Positions 26,474-37,944 of a DNA stretch of 64,000 nt are shown piece by piece (position 1 is the first letter of the stretch; each line of letters opens with the position of its first letter). The position numbers and the translations under genes are program-made. The stretch is from Trichococcus paludicola. GTDB lineage: Bacteria; Bacillota; Bacilli; Lactobacillales; Aerococcaceae. The stretch covers positions 310,001-374,000 of the forward strand of contig NZ_QBLC01000003.1 in NCBI RefSeq assembly GCF_003052295.1, given 5' to 3'. Under the pieces are notes generated by a model. It worked only from the letters and a program-made list of their open reading frames with translations, was not told the origin of the DNA and made no database searches.

Positions 26474-28153
26474 ATGATAAGAATCAACAAGAAAATACAG
26501 TTGATGTTGGGTTTATTTTCCGTAGGATTACTGGCGGCATGCGGTAACGGTAACAGTAATGGGAGCACCAGTATGGACAGCACCGAATCGGGCACAGTTT
26601 CGACGGGAATTGAAAACGCTTCCTCCAATGCTCTGAGATTGACTGCAAGTGCCGATATTCCCACCATGGATATCATAGCAGCAACGGATTTAGTCAGTTT
26701 CACAGCTATGAACAATGCCTTTGAAGGGCTATACACGCTGGATTTAAACGGAGAAGTCGTGCCGGCTTCCGCTAAAAATATGCCAGAAGTCAGTGAGGAC
26801 GGGCTGGTCTATACTTTCACGATCCGGGACGACGCCACGTGGTCGAATGGGGAACCAGTAACCAGCGCGGATTATGTATATGCCTGGAGAAAAATGGTCG
26901 ATCCAGCAATGGCTGCCGGCTATTCGTACATGTATGACGGTTTGATAAAAAACGCGACTGAAATTCTGGCCGGTGAAATGGACCCTGCAGAATTAGCGGT
27001 GGAAGCCATCAGTGAAAAAGAGCTGAAAGTTACCTTAGCCCAACCGGCTCCTTATTTCCTGGATCTTTTGTCCATGCCCTTTTTCTTCCCGCAAAATCAA
27101 GCATATGTGGAAAAACAAGGCGATGCCTATGGGGCGAGTTCGGACACGCTTATCTATAATGGCCCGTTCATGATGACCGACTGGAATCAGGCAAAAGGTG
27201 GCAGCTGGACGTTCACTAAAAACGATTCGTATTGGGGCAAGGAAGAGATTGCTTTAAATCAAGTCATTGTCCAAGTCATGAAAGAAACTTCGACAGCTAT
27301 AAATCTGTATGAGGCGGATGAACTGGATTATGCAGCTTTGAGTGGGGAGTACGTAGCTGCCAATAAAGCGAATGAAGACTATCATTCTCAAATGAATACA
27401 ACGTCAAACTTCATTGAAATGAATCAGGAAATTCCTGCGCTTGCGAATGAAAACATTCGTGAAGCTTTGACAAAATCTCTGGATACTGCCAATTATACTG
27501 AAAATGTCTTAAAGAACGGGTCAGTTCCTATCTATGGATATGTTCCAAACGGTTTGGCAGCGAATCCTGCAACGGGTGCAGATTTCCGTGAAGACGCGGG
27601 AGACTTGACTAGTTACAACTTGGAAGAAGCTCAAACGGCCTGGGAAAAAGGCCTCAGCGAGTTGGGGGTCGAAACCATTTCCTTGGAATTGATGACGACT
27701 GATTCGGAAGATTCCAAAAAGTTTGCGGAGTTTTTCCAAAGCCAATTGCAAGGGAACTTGCCTGGTTTGACGATCACCATTCGCCAAGTGCCTTTCAACG
27801 TTAAACAAGACAGCTTGCGCAATGGGTCCTTCCAAATGGGCACAGCTAACTGGATTGCTGATTTTGCCGATCCCGTGAATTATGTCGAGCGGTTCCACTC
27901 GGATATCAACCGCGGAAATTATGATTTTGAAGATGTGGATATACTGATTGAAACTGCCAAAGCAGCTTATGATGATGAAGAAGCGCGTTGGGATTTACTG
28001 GTCGAAGCGGAACAAGTTGCGATTGGGGAGCATTATGTTCAAATTCCCACTTATCAATCTGCTGGAGCATACTTGCTGAAAGACTATGTGAAGGATCTGT
28101 ATATTCCAGTATTCGGCCCCGACAGCTATCGCTATGCTTCCATAGAAGAATAA
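26474..28153 (+). CDS. Oligopeptide-binding lipoprotein, OppA family
   Basis: 559 residues, SBP_bac_5 family. The lipoprotein signal ends at LLAACGNG. Family features include ADIPTMDIIAATDLVSF near the mature start, DGLVYTFTIRDDATWSNGEP and the late ANWIADFADPVNYVERF. It captures oligopeptides outside the cell for an Opp-type ABC importer. No permease or ATPase genes are nearby, so it is an orphan receptor that must use a transporter encoded elsewhere. A TATAAT at 26402 and a terminator after it mark it as monocistronic. It could also deliver pheromone peptides, which is speculative. Confidence 0.9.
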   Translation: MIRINKKIQLMLGLFSVGLLAACGNGNSNGSTSMDSTESGTVSTGIENASSNALRLTASADIPTMDIIAATDLVSFTAMNNAFEGLYTLDLNGEVVPASAKNMPEVSEDGLVYTFTIRDDATWSNGEPVTSADYVYAWRKMVDPAMAAGYSYMYDGLIKNATEILAGEMDPAELAVEAISEKELKVTLAQPAPYFLDLLSMPFFFPQNQAYVEKQGDAYGASSDTLIYNGPFMMTDWNQAKGGSWTFTKNDSYWGKEEIALNQVIVQVMKETSTAINLYEADELDYAALSGEYVAANKANEDYHSQMNTTSNFIEMNQEIPALANENIREALTKSLDTANYTENVLKNGSVPIYGYVPNGLAANPATGADFREDAGDLTSYNLEEAQTAWEKGLSELGVETISLELMTTDSEDSKKFAEFFQSQLQGNLPGLTITIRQVPFNVKQDSLRNGSFQMGTANWIADFADPVNYVERFHSDINRGNYDFEDVDILIETAKAAYDDEEARWDLLVEAEQVAIGEHYVQIPTYQSAGAYLLKDYVKDLYIPVFGPDSYRYASIEE

Positions 28154-28197
28154 ACTGGAGTAGATCGGATGCTTTAAGGGATAAAATGGATTGATGA

Positions 28198-28245
28198 ACC
28201 AGATACCGGTGAGGAGCTTATGCCTTAAGGTATCTGGTTCTTTTT
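28198..28245 (+). terminator. Terminator after OppA-type gene
   Basis: ACCAGATACC / GGTATCTGGT with TCTTTTT after it. Confidence 0.85.
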
Positions 28246-28315
28246 GATGGGATAAAAAAAGGCTAGTTTTTTTGTTATACTGGATTGGACAAAAACTTTA
28301 GGAGTGGATCCGTGC

Positions 28316-29101
28316 GTGGTAGATATTTCCAAGTTATTTCAAGGTAAGGAATTGAGCGAATCAGATCAGCAACTGTTGACCTACATCATCAGCAACATGG
28401 ATACCGTTTTGCAAATGGGTGTCCGCCAAATTGCCAAAGAAAATTACACCTCACCGGCAAGTGTCATCCGCTTGTCCAAAAAGCTAGGATATAAAGGCTT
28501 CATTGATTTGTATTATCACTTGTTGCCGCTTGTTAATGCCGAAACAGTGCCTGCAGGAACCTCGGAAGATGAATTTTTCCAACTGGATCATGCGCTCGTG
28601 CTGCAACATAATTCAATAGAGGATATGGACGAGTTCATCGGAAAAGTATTGAGTTTGGACGGGAAATTCATTTTCATCTATGCTGCCGGTTTTTCGGCGA
28701 TCGCAGCAGAATATCTCTACAAAAAACTGTTGCTGTTGGGGAAACAAGTCATCCTTGCCACCACATTGGATTCCATTGGTGTGTTGGAGAATAATCTGAA
28801 GAACATCGGGGCTTTCGTAGCCATTTCCAAATCGGGAGAAACGCAAAGTGTCATCGACAAAGTGCTGAAAGCGAAGAATGCGGGCATTTTTACAGTAGCC
28901 TTCACGAAGGAAACACCCAATCGCCTCGGTGAATGCAGCGATCTGAATTTTAAGGTTACCGATCAACACAAGCTCGATGACAGGAATCTATTGCCCAATA
29001 CTTTCTTTCCCTTTACGTTGCTGCTTATGGAGTATCTATTGAGCCGTTACCTGAAAGAAATCAATGAAGTTGATGAACAGACAGAAGAAGGCAAAGCTTA
29101 A
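28316..29101 (+). CDS. RpiR/MurR-family regulator with SIS domain
   Basis: About 261 residues from GTG 28316, eleven bases after AGGAG; GTG 28304 is inside that site. The N-terminal HTH (GVRQIAKENYTSPASVIRLS and KKLGYKGFIDL) and a C-terminal SIS sugar-phosphate-binding domain (FIYAAGFSAIAAEYLYKKL, AISKSGETQSV) define the RpiR family. It should sense a phosphosugar. The alpha-glucoside PTS and 6-phospho-alpha-glucosidase genes just downstream are its likely targets. A terminator separates it from them, so it is a separate transcript. Confidence 0.88.
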   Translation: MVDISKLFQGKELSESDQQLLTYIISNMDTVLQMGVRQIAKENYTSPASVIRLSKKLGYKGFIDLYYHLLPLVNAETVPAGTSEDEFFQLDHALVLQHNSIEDMDEFIGKVLSLDGKFIFIYAAGFSAIAAEYLYKKLLLLGKQVILATTLDSIGVLENNLKNIGAFVAISKSGETQSVIDKVLKAKNAGIFTVAFTKETPNRLGECSDLNFKVTDQHKLDDRNLLPNTFFPFTLLLMEYLLSRYLKEINEVDEQTEEGKA

Positions 29102-29137
29102 AAAGCATGGCAACAGAAGCAAACAGAATAGTCAGTG

Positions 29138-29170
29138 AAACGTGTTTCGTCTTTGCGGAACACGTTTTTT
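29138..29170 (+). terminator. Terminator after rpiR-like gene
   Basis: AAACGTGTT / AACACGTTT with six T. Confidence 0.8.
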
Positions 29171-29253
29171 AACGTCATGAAAGCCTTTTATTTCCGGACG
29201 ATTCTCGCTACACTGTAAACATCTTAAAGAAATCATATATTGGAGGGAAACAA

Positions 29254-32200
<2,947 letters not shown>

Positions 32201-32261
32201 TCGTAAATGAAGCCCGACTTGCATGTAGTGTGAAAAACGTCACCTGAAAAATAACTGATGG

Positions 32262-32302
32262 AAAAAGGATTCCTGCTCTTTAAGAGACGGGTATCCTTTT
32301 TG
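32262..32302 (+). terminator. Terminator of the alpha-glucoside operon
   Basis: AAAAAGGATTCC / GGGTATCCTTTTT. Confidence 0.8.
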
Positions 32303-32682
32303 CGTGTGCAAAATAGAAGCTATCAGCGCGAGATTGTATTTATGTTGAAAGTGTGAAATAGCAATATACAGATTCTGTAAACAACTGTTTTAAAAAAAAT
32401 TTGGATTCCTCACGGTTACCTTTAGAAAGCATGTGTAACCGCATCCTTTTTCACGGGAATTTCACAAATAATTCATTTTTGATTTGCATATCCGCGCCAT
32501 AGCTGGATAATAGTGGTTATACCTTTGTGATGTAACGAAATTATCTTCAATTTATATTTTCGGAATAAATGAAAATGTAACACTATATTTGTACATTATG
32601 GAGACGCACAATCGGATTCGGGATTTCATTCCCATTACGAAACAGAATCCACACATACAGCATCGAAAATTTGAGAGGAGAA
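32303..32682 (+). promoter_or_regulatory. Long AT-rich leader of the osmoprotectant operon
   Basis: 380 bases without a gene. It must contain the osmo-operon promoter. Near 32608-32652 GGATTC and GAATCC arms enclose a GGGA/TCCC pair, a possible leader hairpin. I could not match a known riboswitch. Confidence 0.3.
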
Positions 32683-33885
32683 ATGAACTTGCCGAAAATA
32701 AAAATAGAGAACGTAACGAAAATATTTGGTAAAAAAGCAGATAAGGCTCTGGAACTGCTTGAACAGAACAAGAGCAAGCAGGACATCCTGCGTGCCACTG
32801 GGGCGACGGTCGGAGTCAACAACGTCAGTCTTTCCATAGAAGAAGGTGAAATCTTCGTCATCATGGGGCTTTCCGGAAGCGGAAAGTCGACACTTGTGAG
32901 GATGTTCAATCGTCTGATCGAACCGACGAAGGGGAACATCCTGATTGACGGAGAAAATTTGTCAATCATGGACAAGAAGGAATTGCGCCAAGTCCGCAGG
33001 GAAAAAATGAGTATGGTTTTCCAGAACTTCGGCTTATTCCCGCACCGCACCATATTGGAGAACACCGAGTACGGTCTGGAAGTGCAAGGAGTCGCAAAAG
33101 CGGAGCGCAAGGAAAGAGCGCAACAGGCTTTGGAAAATTCCGGTCTGGGCGACTACAGCCATCAGTATCCTAACCAATTATCAGGTGGGATGCAGCAGCG
33201 GGTTGGTTTGGCCCGTGCCTTGGCGAATGACCCGGAAATTCTGTTGATGGATGAGGCCTTCTCGGCTTTGGATCCGCTGATCCGCCGTGAGATGCAGGAT
33301 GAATTATTGGATTTGCAAGCAAACGTCAGCAAGACCATCATCTTCATCACCCATGACCTGAATGAAGCTTTGCGCATCGGTGACCGAATTGCGCTGCTGA
33401 AAGACGGGGAATTGGTCCAAATCGGTACGCCGGAAGAAATTTTGACCAATCCGGCAACGCGCTATGTTGAAAAATTCGTGGAGGATGTCGACCGTTCGAA
33501 AGTACTGACTGCCGAACACATCATGAAGCGTCCAATCGTCATGAATATCGAAAAACATGGTCCGCTCTTCGCATTGGAATTATTGCGCCAAGAAGGGATT
33601 TCTACGATCCTTGTGGTGGACAATCGCCGCAGACTGAAAGGGTACATCACTGCCGAGGACGCTACGAAAGCTTTGAAAGCCAACACTACTAGAGTGGATG
33701 GCATCCTCAGAGAAGATATCCCGACCGTCTCCAAAGATACTACCTTGAGCGATATTTTCCCAATCATTCATGATTCAAGCTCGCCGGTCGCTGTCATCGA
33801 AAACGACAGATTGGTGGGTGTCCTTGTCCGAGGAGCTGTCATAGCTGCTTTGGCGGGAGAAAGTGAGGTGTCCGTAAATGGATAA
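32683..33885 (+). CDS. opuAA: Glycine betaine/proline ABC transporter ATPase with CBS domains
   Basis: About 400 residues. ABC motifs are Walker A GLSGSGKS, signature LSGGMQQR, and Walker [14 protein letters not shown]. Two CBS domains fill the C-terminus (about 280-395). The ProV/OpuAA architecture is complete. In the related lactococcal OpuA the CBS pair binds cyclic di-AMP and senses salt, so a similar control is expected. AGAGGAG lies only 2 bases before ATG 32683 but 8 before an in-frame TTG at 32689, which may be the true start. It overlaps the permease gene by 8 bases. Confidence 0.92.
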   Translation: MNLPKIKIENVTKIFGKKADKALELLEQNKSKQDILRATGATVGVNNVSLSIEEGEIFVIMGLSGSGKSTLVRMFNRLIEPTKGNILIDGENLSIMDKKELRQVRREKMSMVFQNFGLFPHRTILENTEYGLEVQGVAKAERKERAQQALENSGLGDYSHQYPNQLSGGMQQRVGLARALANDPEILLMDEAFSALDPLIRREMQDELLDLQANVSKTIIFITHDLNEALRIGDRIALLKDGELVQIGTPEEILTNPATRYVEKFVEDVDRSKVLTAEHIMKRPIVMNIEKHGPLFALELLRQEGISTILVVDNRRRLKGYITAEDATKALKANTTRVDGILREDIPTVSKDTTLSDIFPIIHDSSSPVAVIENDRLVGVLVRGAVIAALAGESEVSVNG

Positions 33886-34732
33886 TCTATTGAATTTCAT
33901 ACCTGAATTACCGGTTGCCGATTTTGCTGAATACATCACAGACAAGACCGCCGATACATTCAGTTTCCTGTTCGATCCGATCAAAGAGTCTTCGCAGACA
34001 TTGATCGATCTGATGACCTCAACGCTGACTGCCATCCCGGCAGTCATTCTGATCGCATTAGTGGCGCTATTGGCGTTCTTTGCCTCGGGTAAAAAATTCG
34101 GGCTGGCCATCTTTTCTGTCGTCGGACTCTGGTTCGTTCATAACCAAGGGCTCTGGGAAGACTTGATGTTCACCTTGACGTTGGTCCTGTTTTCGAGCTT
34201 GTTGTCCGTCTTGATCGGAGTGCCTTTCGGTATCCTGATGGCGAAAAACAAAATCGCGAACAACATTATCAATCCGGTCTTGGATTTCATGCAGACGATG
34301 CCGGCTTTCGTTTATCTGATCCCGGCCGTAGCGTTCTTTGGAATCGGCATGGTTCCTGGGGTGCTTGCGTCACTTATTTTCGCAATCCCGCCGACCGTCC
34401 GCTTCACGAATCTGGGGATCAGACAAGTTTCCATCGAATTGGTTGAAGCAGCCGAATCATTCGGCAGCACCGGCGCGCAAAGGTTATTCAAAGTCGAATT
34501 GCCGCTGGCGAAATCCACGATTATGGCCGGCATCAACCAAACCGTTATGCTGTCCTTGTCGATGGTCGTCATCGCTTCGATGATTGGTGCACCCGGATTG
34601 GGCCGGAATGTCCTTTCCGCTTTGCAACGCGCCAAAATCGGTTCCGGTTTCGTGTCCGGGTTGGCCTTGGTTGTGCTTGCCATCATCATCGACCGCTTGA
34701 CCCAGAAATTCAGTAAAAAAAGTTCAACATAA
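33878..34732 (+). CDS. opuAB: Glycine betaine/proline ABC transporter permease
   Basis: 284 residues, ProW/OpuAB type. An amphipathic N-terminal section is followed by about six helices. The EAA loop is [20 protein letters not shown] near residue 190. It is separate from the binding protein, unlike the fused OpuABC of Lactococcus. The ATG is inside the end of opuAA, so translation is coupled. Confidence 0.92.
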   Translation: MDNLLNFIPELPVADFAEYITDKTADTFSFLFDPIKESSQTLIDLMTSTLTAIPAVILIALVALLAFFASGKKFGLAIFSVVGLWFVHNQGLWEDLMFTLTLVLFSSLLSVLIGVPFGILMAKNKIANNIINPVLDFMQTMPAFVYLIPAVAFFGIGMVPGVLASLIFAIPPTVRFTNLGIRQVSIELVEAAESFGSTGAQRLFKVELPLAKSTIMAGINQTVMLSLSMVVIASMIGAPGLGRNVLSALQRAKIGSGFVSGLALVVLAIIIDRLTQKFSKKSST

Positions 34733-34780
34733 AGACTAAATCGTTCCTAATTGCCAAACAAAAAGGAGAGAAACATACCC

Positions 34781-35689
34781 ATGAAAAAATCAACAAAACA
34801 TAACTGGAAACACCTCGGACTTACCGCCGGATTGGGCTTAGGAGTCACTCTGATCGCCGCCGGATGCGGTGCGACAGAAGATAAAGTATCCATGGAAGAC
34901 ACAGTCGGCAAAGGCCAGGAAATCGAACTGGCTTACGTCGAATGGGATGACGCAGTGGCGACAAACTATGTCGTTGCCCAAGTGTTGGAAGACCTTGGTT
35001 ACGATGTGACGTTGACTCCTTTGGACAACGCGATCATGTGGGAAGCCGTCTCCACAGGCGAAGCGGATGCTATGCTGAGCGCTTGGCTGCCAGGAACGCA
35101 CGGTGCGCAATTGGAAGAATACGGCGATAAGATGGTCGACTTAGGCGGAAACCTTGAAGGCGCGAAAATCGGTCTGGCCGTTCCAACCTATATGGATGTC
35201 GACTCTGTCGAAGATTTGACCGATCAAGCCGGCAAATCCATCACCGGAATCGAGCCAGGCGCAGGTATCGTGGCAGCTGCTGAGCGTGCCATAACGGATT
35301 ACTCGAATCTGAGTGATTGGGCAATTGAAACGTCCTCATCCGGCGCAATGACCGTCACACTCGAACAAGCAATCGAAAATAAAGAAGACATCGTTATAAC
35401 AGCCTGGAACCCGCATTGGATGTTCTCGTCCTATGACCTGAAATATCTGGATGATCCCAAGGGAACTTTCGGCAGCGAAGAAACGATCCACACGATGGCA
35501 CGTGAAGGACTCGAAACCGACATGCCTGAAGCTTATCAAGTATTGGATCAATTCCACTGGACCATCGAAGATGTCGAAGCCTTGATGCTTCAAATCTATG
35601 AAGGCGAATCAGCCGAAGACGCTGCTGCAGCCTTCGTTGAAGCCAATCCGGATCTAGTCGCAGAATGGACTGCCGGCATAGCCAAATAA
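34781..35689 (+). CDS. opuAC: Glycine betaine-binding lipoprotein
   Basis: About 302 residues from ATG 34781 with AAGGAGAG upstream. The lipobox is LIAAGC. The OpuAC fold is shown by VEWDDAVATNYVVAQVLED, AWLPGTHG and a later AWNPHWMF; aromatic residues in such segments form the cage that binds the quaternary amine. It captures glycine betaine or proline betaine for uptake during osmotic stress. It is last in the three-gene operon and is followed by a strong terminator. Confidence 0.92.
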   Translation: MKKSTKHNWKHLGLTAGLGLGVTLIAAGCGATEDKVSMEDTVGKGQEIELAYVEWDDAVATNYVVAQVLEDLGYDVTLTPLDNAIMWEAVSTGEADAMLSAWLPGTHGAQLEEYGDKMVDLGGNLEGAKIGLAVPTYMDVDSVEDLTDQAGKSITGIEPGAGIVAAAERAITDYSNLSDWAIETSSSGAMTVTLEQAIENKEDIVITAWNPHWMFSSYDLKYLDDPKGTFGSEETIHTMAREGLETDMPEAYQVLDQFHWTIEDVEALMLQIYEGESAEDAAAAFVEANPDLVAEWTAGIAK

Positions 35690-35705
35690 CAGAATGTTGA
35701 ACACT

Positions 35706-35752
35706 AGCAGGAGCTGCTGCCTCATTCCGAGGCAGCAGCTCCTGCTTTTTTG
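35706..35752 (+). terminator. Strong terminator of the osmoprotectant operon
   Basis: Perfect 18-base stem AGCAGGAGCTGCTGCCTC and complement, then T run. Confidence 0.92.
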
Positions 35753-35774
35753 GTAAAAGCAGCCTGGGTTGTTT

Positions 35775-35884
35775 GGCTGTCCGATTAATGGGTGTTATCG
35801 GACAACCATCGAACCGAACGTGCAGCGGTTGTCCGATTCATCGACGTTATCGGACAACCTTCGAACATTTGATCCAAATGTTCA
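35775..35884. repeat. Two tandem GTTGTCCGAT hairpins plus a third palindrome
   Basis: 35775-35807 and 35827-35859 each carry GG-C/T-TGTCCGAT ... ATCGGACAACC, 52 bases apart. They are related to the copy at 3238. The palindrome GAACATTTG-ATC-CAAATGTTC follows at once. No gene is seen in 35753-35942. Confidence 0.7.
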
Positions 35885-35942
35885 AAGCGCAATGGTGAGA
35901 CGCGGAAACTGGACAACAACATGGAATTTATTCATTTCACGC

Positions 35943-36010
35943 AAAAAACGAAGACGAACAGCATCCGCATGCTGATCGTCTTCGCTTTTTTGCGTTCTTT
36001 TGAACATTTT
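35943..36010. terminator. Hairpin with 32-base tail repeated at 37454
   Basis: AAACGAAGACGA...CAGCAT / ATGCTG..TCGTCTTCG with a T run. The 3' part (35979-36010) recurs with one mismatch at 37454-37485, so the two copies bracket the Fic/HicB genes. Confidence 0.6.
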
Positions 36011-36018
36011 TTCCTATC

Positions 36019-36834
36019 CTATTCTTTCGTGTACATTTCTTTATCCGACAGCACGTTCTGTTTGCCCAACAACAGATTTTCGAAAAACATTTTCAAGGAC
36101 TGTTTATCCTGTTTCTCGCCCTGATAATAGTAGAGCACGAGGGCATTCCTGAAGTAGGCGGCATGTTCGCTGAAGAGCGAATAGTCGATATGTAGCCCTA
36201 ATTTTCTCAAATATTGGATACCGAAAACGGCGACCGTTCGGGTATTTCCTTCCCTGAAAGGATGTACTTGCCAAATATCTGCCAAAAATGCCATCGCATG
36301 CAGCGCTTTTTGCTCGTTGCTCAGATTTCTGTACGAGAAATTCTGTTCTTTTTCAAAATCGTACGCCAAAGTATCCTGAATCATGAAATGCGAACTGTAT
36401 TGGACCGTCTCTCCATCGAGCACAGGCTCTTTCTTGGTGATGTTCACCGCCCGAAACTTACCCACAGGAATTTCTTTCGTGAATGCATCTGTGAACAAGT
36501 GTCTGTGGATGCCCAACAGCGTGGAAGGGGAGAGCAGGAAGTGATTTTCAGCCAACAATTCCGCAATCCGGAGCGAAGCGATGTCCGCCTCGACCGTGTT
36601 TGCATCCACCTGTGCTTCCCGGTGATAATCCGAAATTTCGCGATAAATGGCGTCGTATCCTTTTTTTCCTTCTATATGTTCGTAGGCCAGCTCAACCATG
36701 TACTCGGATGGGCTGAGGCCATCGACTTTTTGCAGGCCGAACGCAGTCTGCCAAAGCGCCAATTTAATCTGAGAAGGCAACTCGTTCTCGGCCACATCGT
36801 AGGTGGGTGGTAATTTGCCTTCGGGATAGTCCAT
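36019..36834 (-). CDS. Fic-family protein (predicted AMP transferase)
   Basis: About 271 residues. ATG 36834 has AAGGGG eight bases upstream, while ATG 36840 is too close to it. The Fic core motif is HPFREGNTRT near residue 190, with the catalytic His and the Gly-Asn-x-Arg that hold ATP. Fic proteins transfer AMP or other phosphate groups to target proteins. A clear inhibitory S/T-x-x-x-E-G/N helix was not identified. No small antitoxin is fused or overlapping. It reads from the same strand as the HicB-like gene, which lies 75 bases upstream. Target is unknown. Confidence 0.88.
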   Translation of the reverse strand: MDYPEGKLPPTYDVAENELPSQIKLALWQTAFGLQKVDGLSPSEYMVELAYEHIEGKKGYDAIYREISDYHREAQVDANTVEADIASLRIAELLAENHFLLSPSTLLGIHRHLFTDAFTKEIPVGKFRAVNITKKEPVLDGETVQYSSHFMIQDTLAYDFEKEQNFSYRNLSNEQKALHAMAFLADIWQVHPFREGNTRTVAVFGIQYLRKLGLHIDYSLFSEHAAYFRNALVLYYYQGEKQDKQSLKMFFENLLLGKQNVLSDKEMYTKE

Positions 36835-36909
36835 AACCATGCCCCTTTCAATTGGGAAAGTAACGTGCTTTTAATGATTATACAACTAATTCAGGAAAGT
36901 TGCGCTGAG

Positions 36910-37314
36910 TCAGACGCCCAATTTTTCCTTCAAAGCTTCTGTCAGTGTCAACGAAAAATTGATGCCTTTTTCGATGCCGAGTTCATTCAAATAATTTGGA
37001 ATCGTCAGCGTCTTTTTCACGACTTTGTTGTCACGCTGGGCTTTATATTTCTTAAAATTGATATCCACAAGTGTCTTGATCTGAGTGTTATTTTGTTGAT
37101 AGGCGATTTGATCTGGCAAGGGTAGCGGCTCATTTTGCTCCAGTTTATCGATGACGGCAAAGCCGATATAATCCCTGGCCATCGTGATCGCTTCCGCCAA
37201 GTCTTTCCCTTGTGTGTAGCCATCCATATCCGGTATCTCGACGAAATATGGATATTCCTCGACCAAATCGACGGTGATGTAGATGGGATAGATGTATATT
37301 TTATCTTCAATCAT
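36910..37314 (-). CDS. HicB-like antitoxin, no HicA beside it
   Basis: 134 residues. The N-terminal HicB fold is seen in YPYFVEIPDMDGYTQGKDLAEAITMARDYI (read as two overlapping segments). A linker and a C-terminal helical DNA-binding part (LNELGIEKGINFSLTLTEAL) follow. AGGAGG precedes the ATG. HicB normally neutralises the RNase HicA, encoded directly upstream, but only about 100 bases of non-coding DNA with no such ORF are found there. It is an orphan antitoxin or regulator, perhaps now working with the Fic gene downstream. Confidence 0.8.
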   Translation of the reverse strand: MIEDKIYIYPIYITVDLVEEYPYFVEIPDMDGYTQGKDLAEAITMARDYIGFAVIDKLEQNEPLPLPDQIAYQQNNTQIKTLVDINFKKYKAQRDNKVVKKTLTIPNYLNELGIEKGINFSLTLTEALKEKLGV

Positions 37315-37944
37315 GAGGGTTCCTCCTGTAATGACTGCATTCCTCTATATGATTGATTGTACGTGTGTTATACGTGCAAGTCAAATTTGTGCTGCACTGA
37401 ATTGCCTATATCCCGAACAAAAGCGAGGACAGCCAGCCCCCTTCAGCTAGTTATCTTCGCTTTTTTGCGTTCTTTTAAACATTTTGTCTTTTATTTATTA
37501 GGTAAACTTCCGAATATTCTCCCAAACTCGATCCTATTTACGGCAGATTTCCTCACATGCTTCCACTTCATAACCGCCAAAAAACTCTTTCGCAATCAAA
37601 ACATGTCAGTAAAGCTGACGCGCATTCCTGGGAACTGGCGTCATTTTCTGTAATGGCGCTTAAATATATCGATAGTTATTTCGCCTCATTCCACCCATAG
37701 CAAACTTGAAAGCCCTCACAATTATCCAGAAGAATAAGTCAGTTTCTTTTCAGAAAAACCTTACATAACTGACAAAGAACAAGAAATAAGCCTCGTTGTA
37801 AGCGGAATATTTTTCGGATGAAAGCAGAAATGTCACAAATGCTATCATGAAATTAGAGCTTTTTATTTACGATGAATCCGAATCCCCGTATTATGGGGAC
37901 ATATTAGAAATTGATTAAAAGAAAATTCATCGGGAGGGAACAGC
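37315..37944 (+). promoter_or_regulatory. 630-base non-coding region upstream of the taurine-like cluster
   Basis: No credible gene. It holds a degenerate copy of the terminator repeat (37454-37485), a CcpA-site-like TTGTAAGCGGAATA near 37796, a TATCAT at 37843 and a small TCCCC/GGGGA hairpin at about 37886-37901, about 45 bases before the first ATG. These are candidates for control of the cluster. Confidence 0.35.

Noticed and set aside
32303-32682. Possible cyclic di-AMP (ydaO-type) riboswitch before the osmoprotectant operon
   Set aside because: I could not find the conserved ydaO core; only a weak hairpin is visible.
37357-37653. A 98-residue frame upstream of the aminotransferase
   Set aside because: No ribosome site; part of it is a translation of the terminator repeat that also occurs near 35.98 kb.
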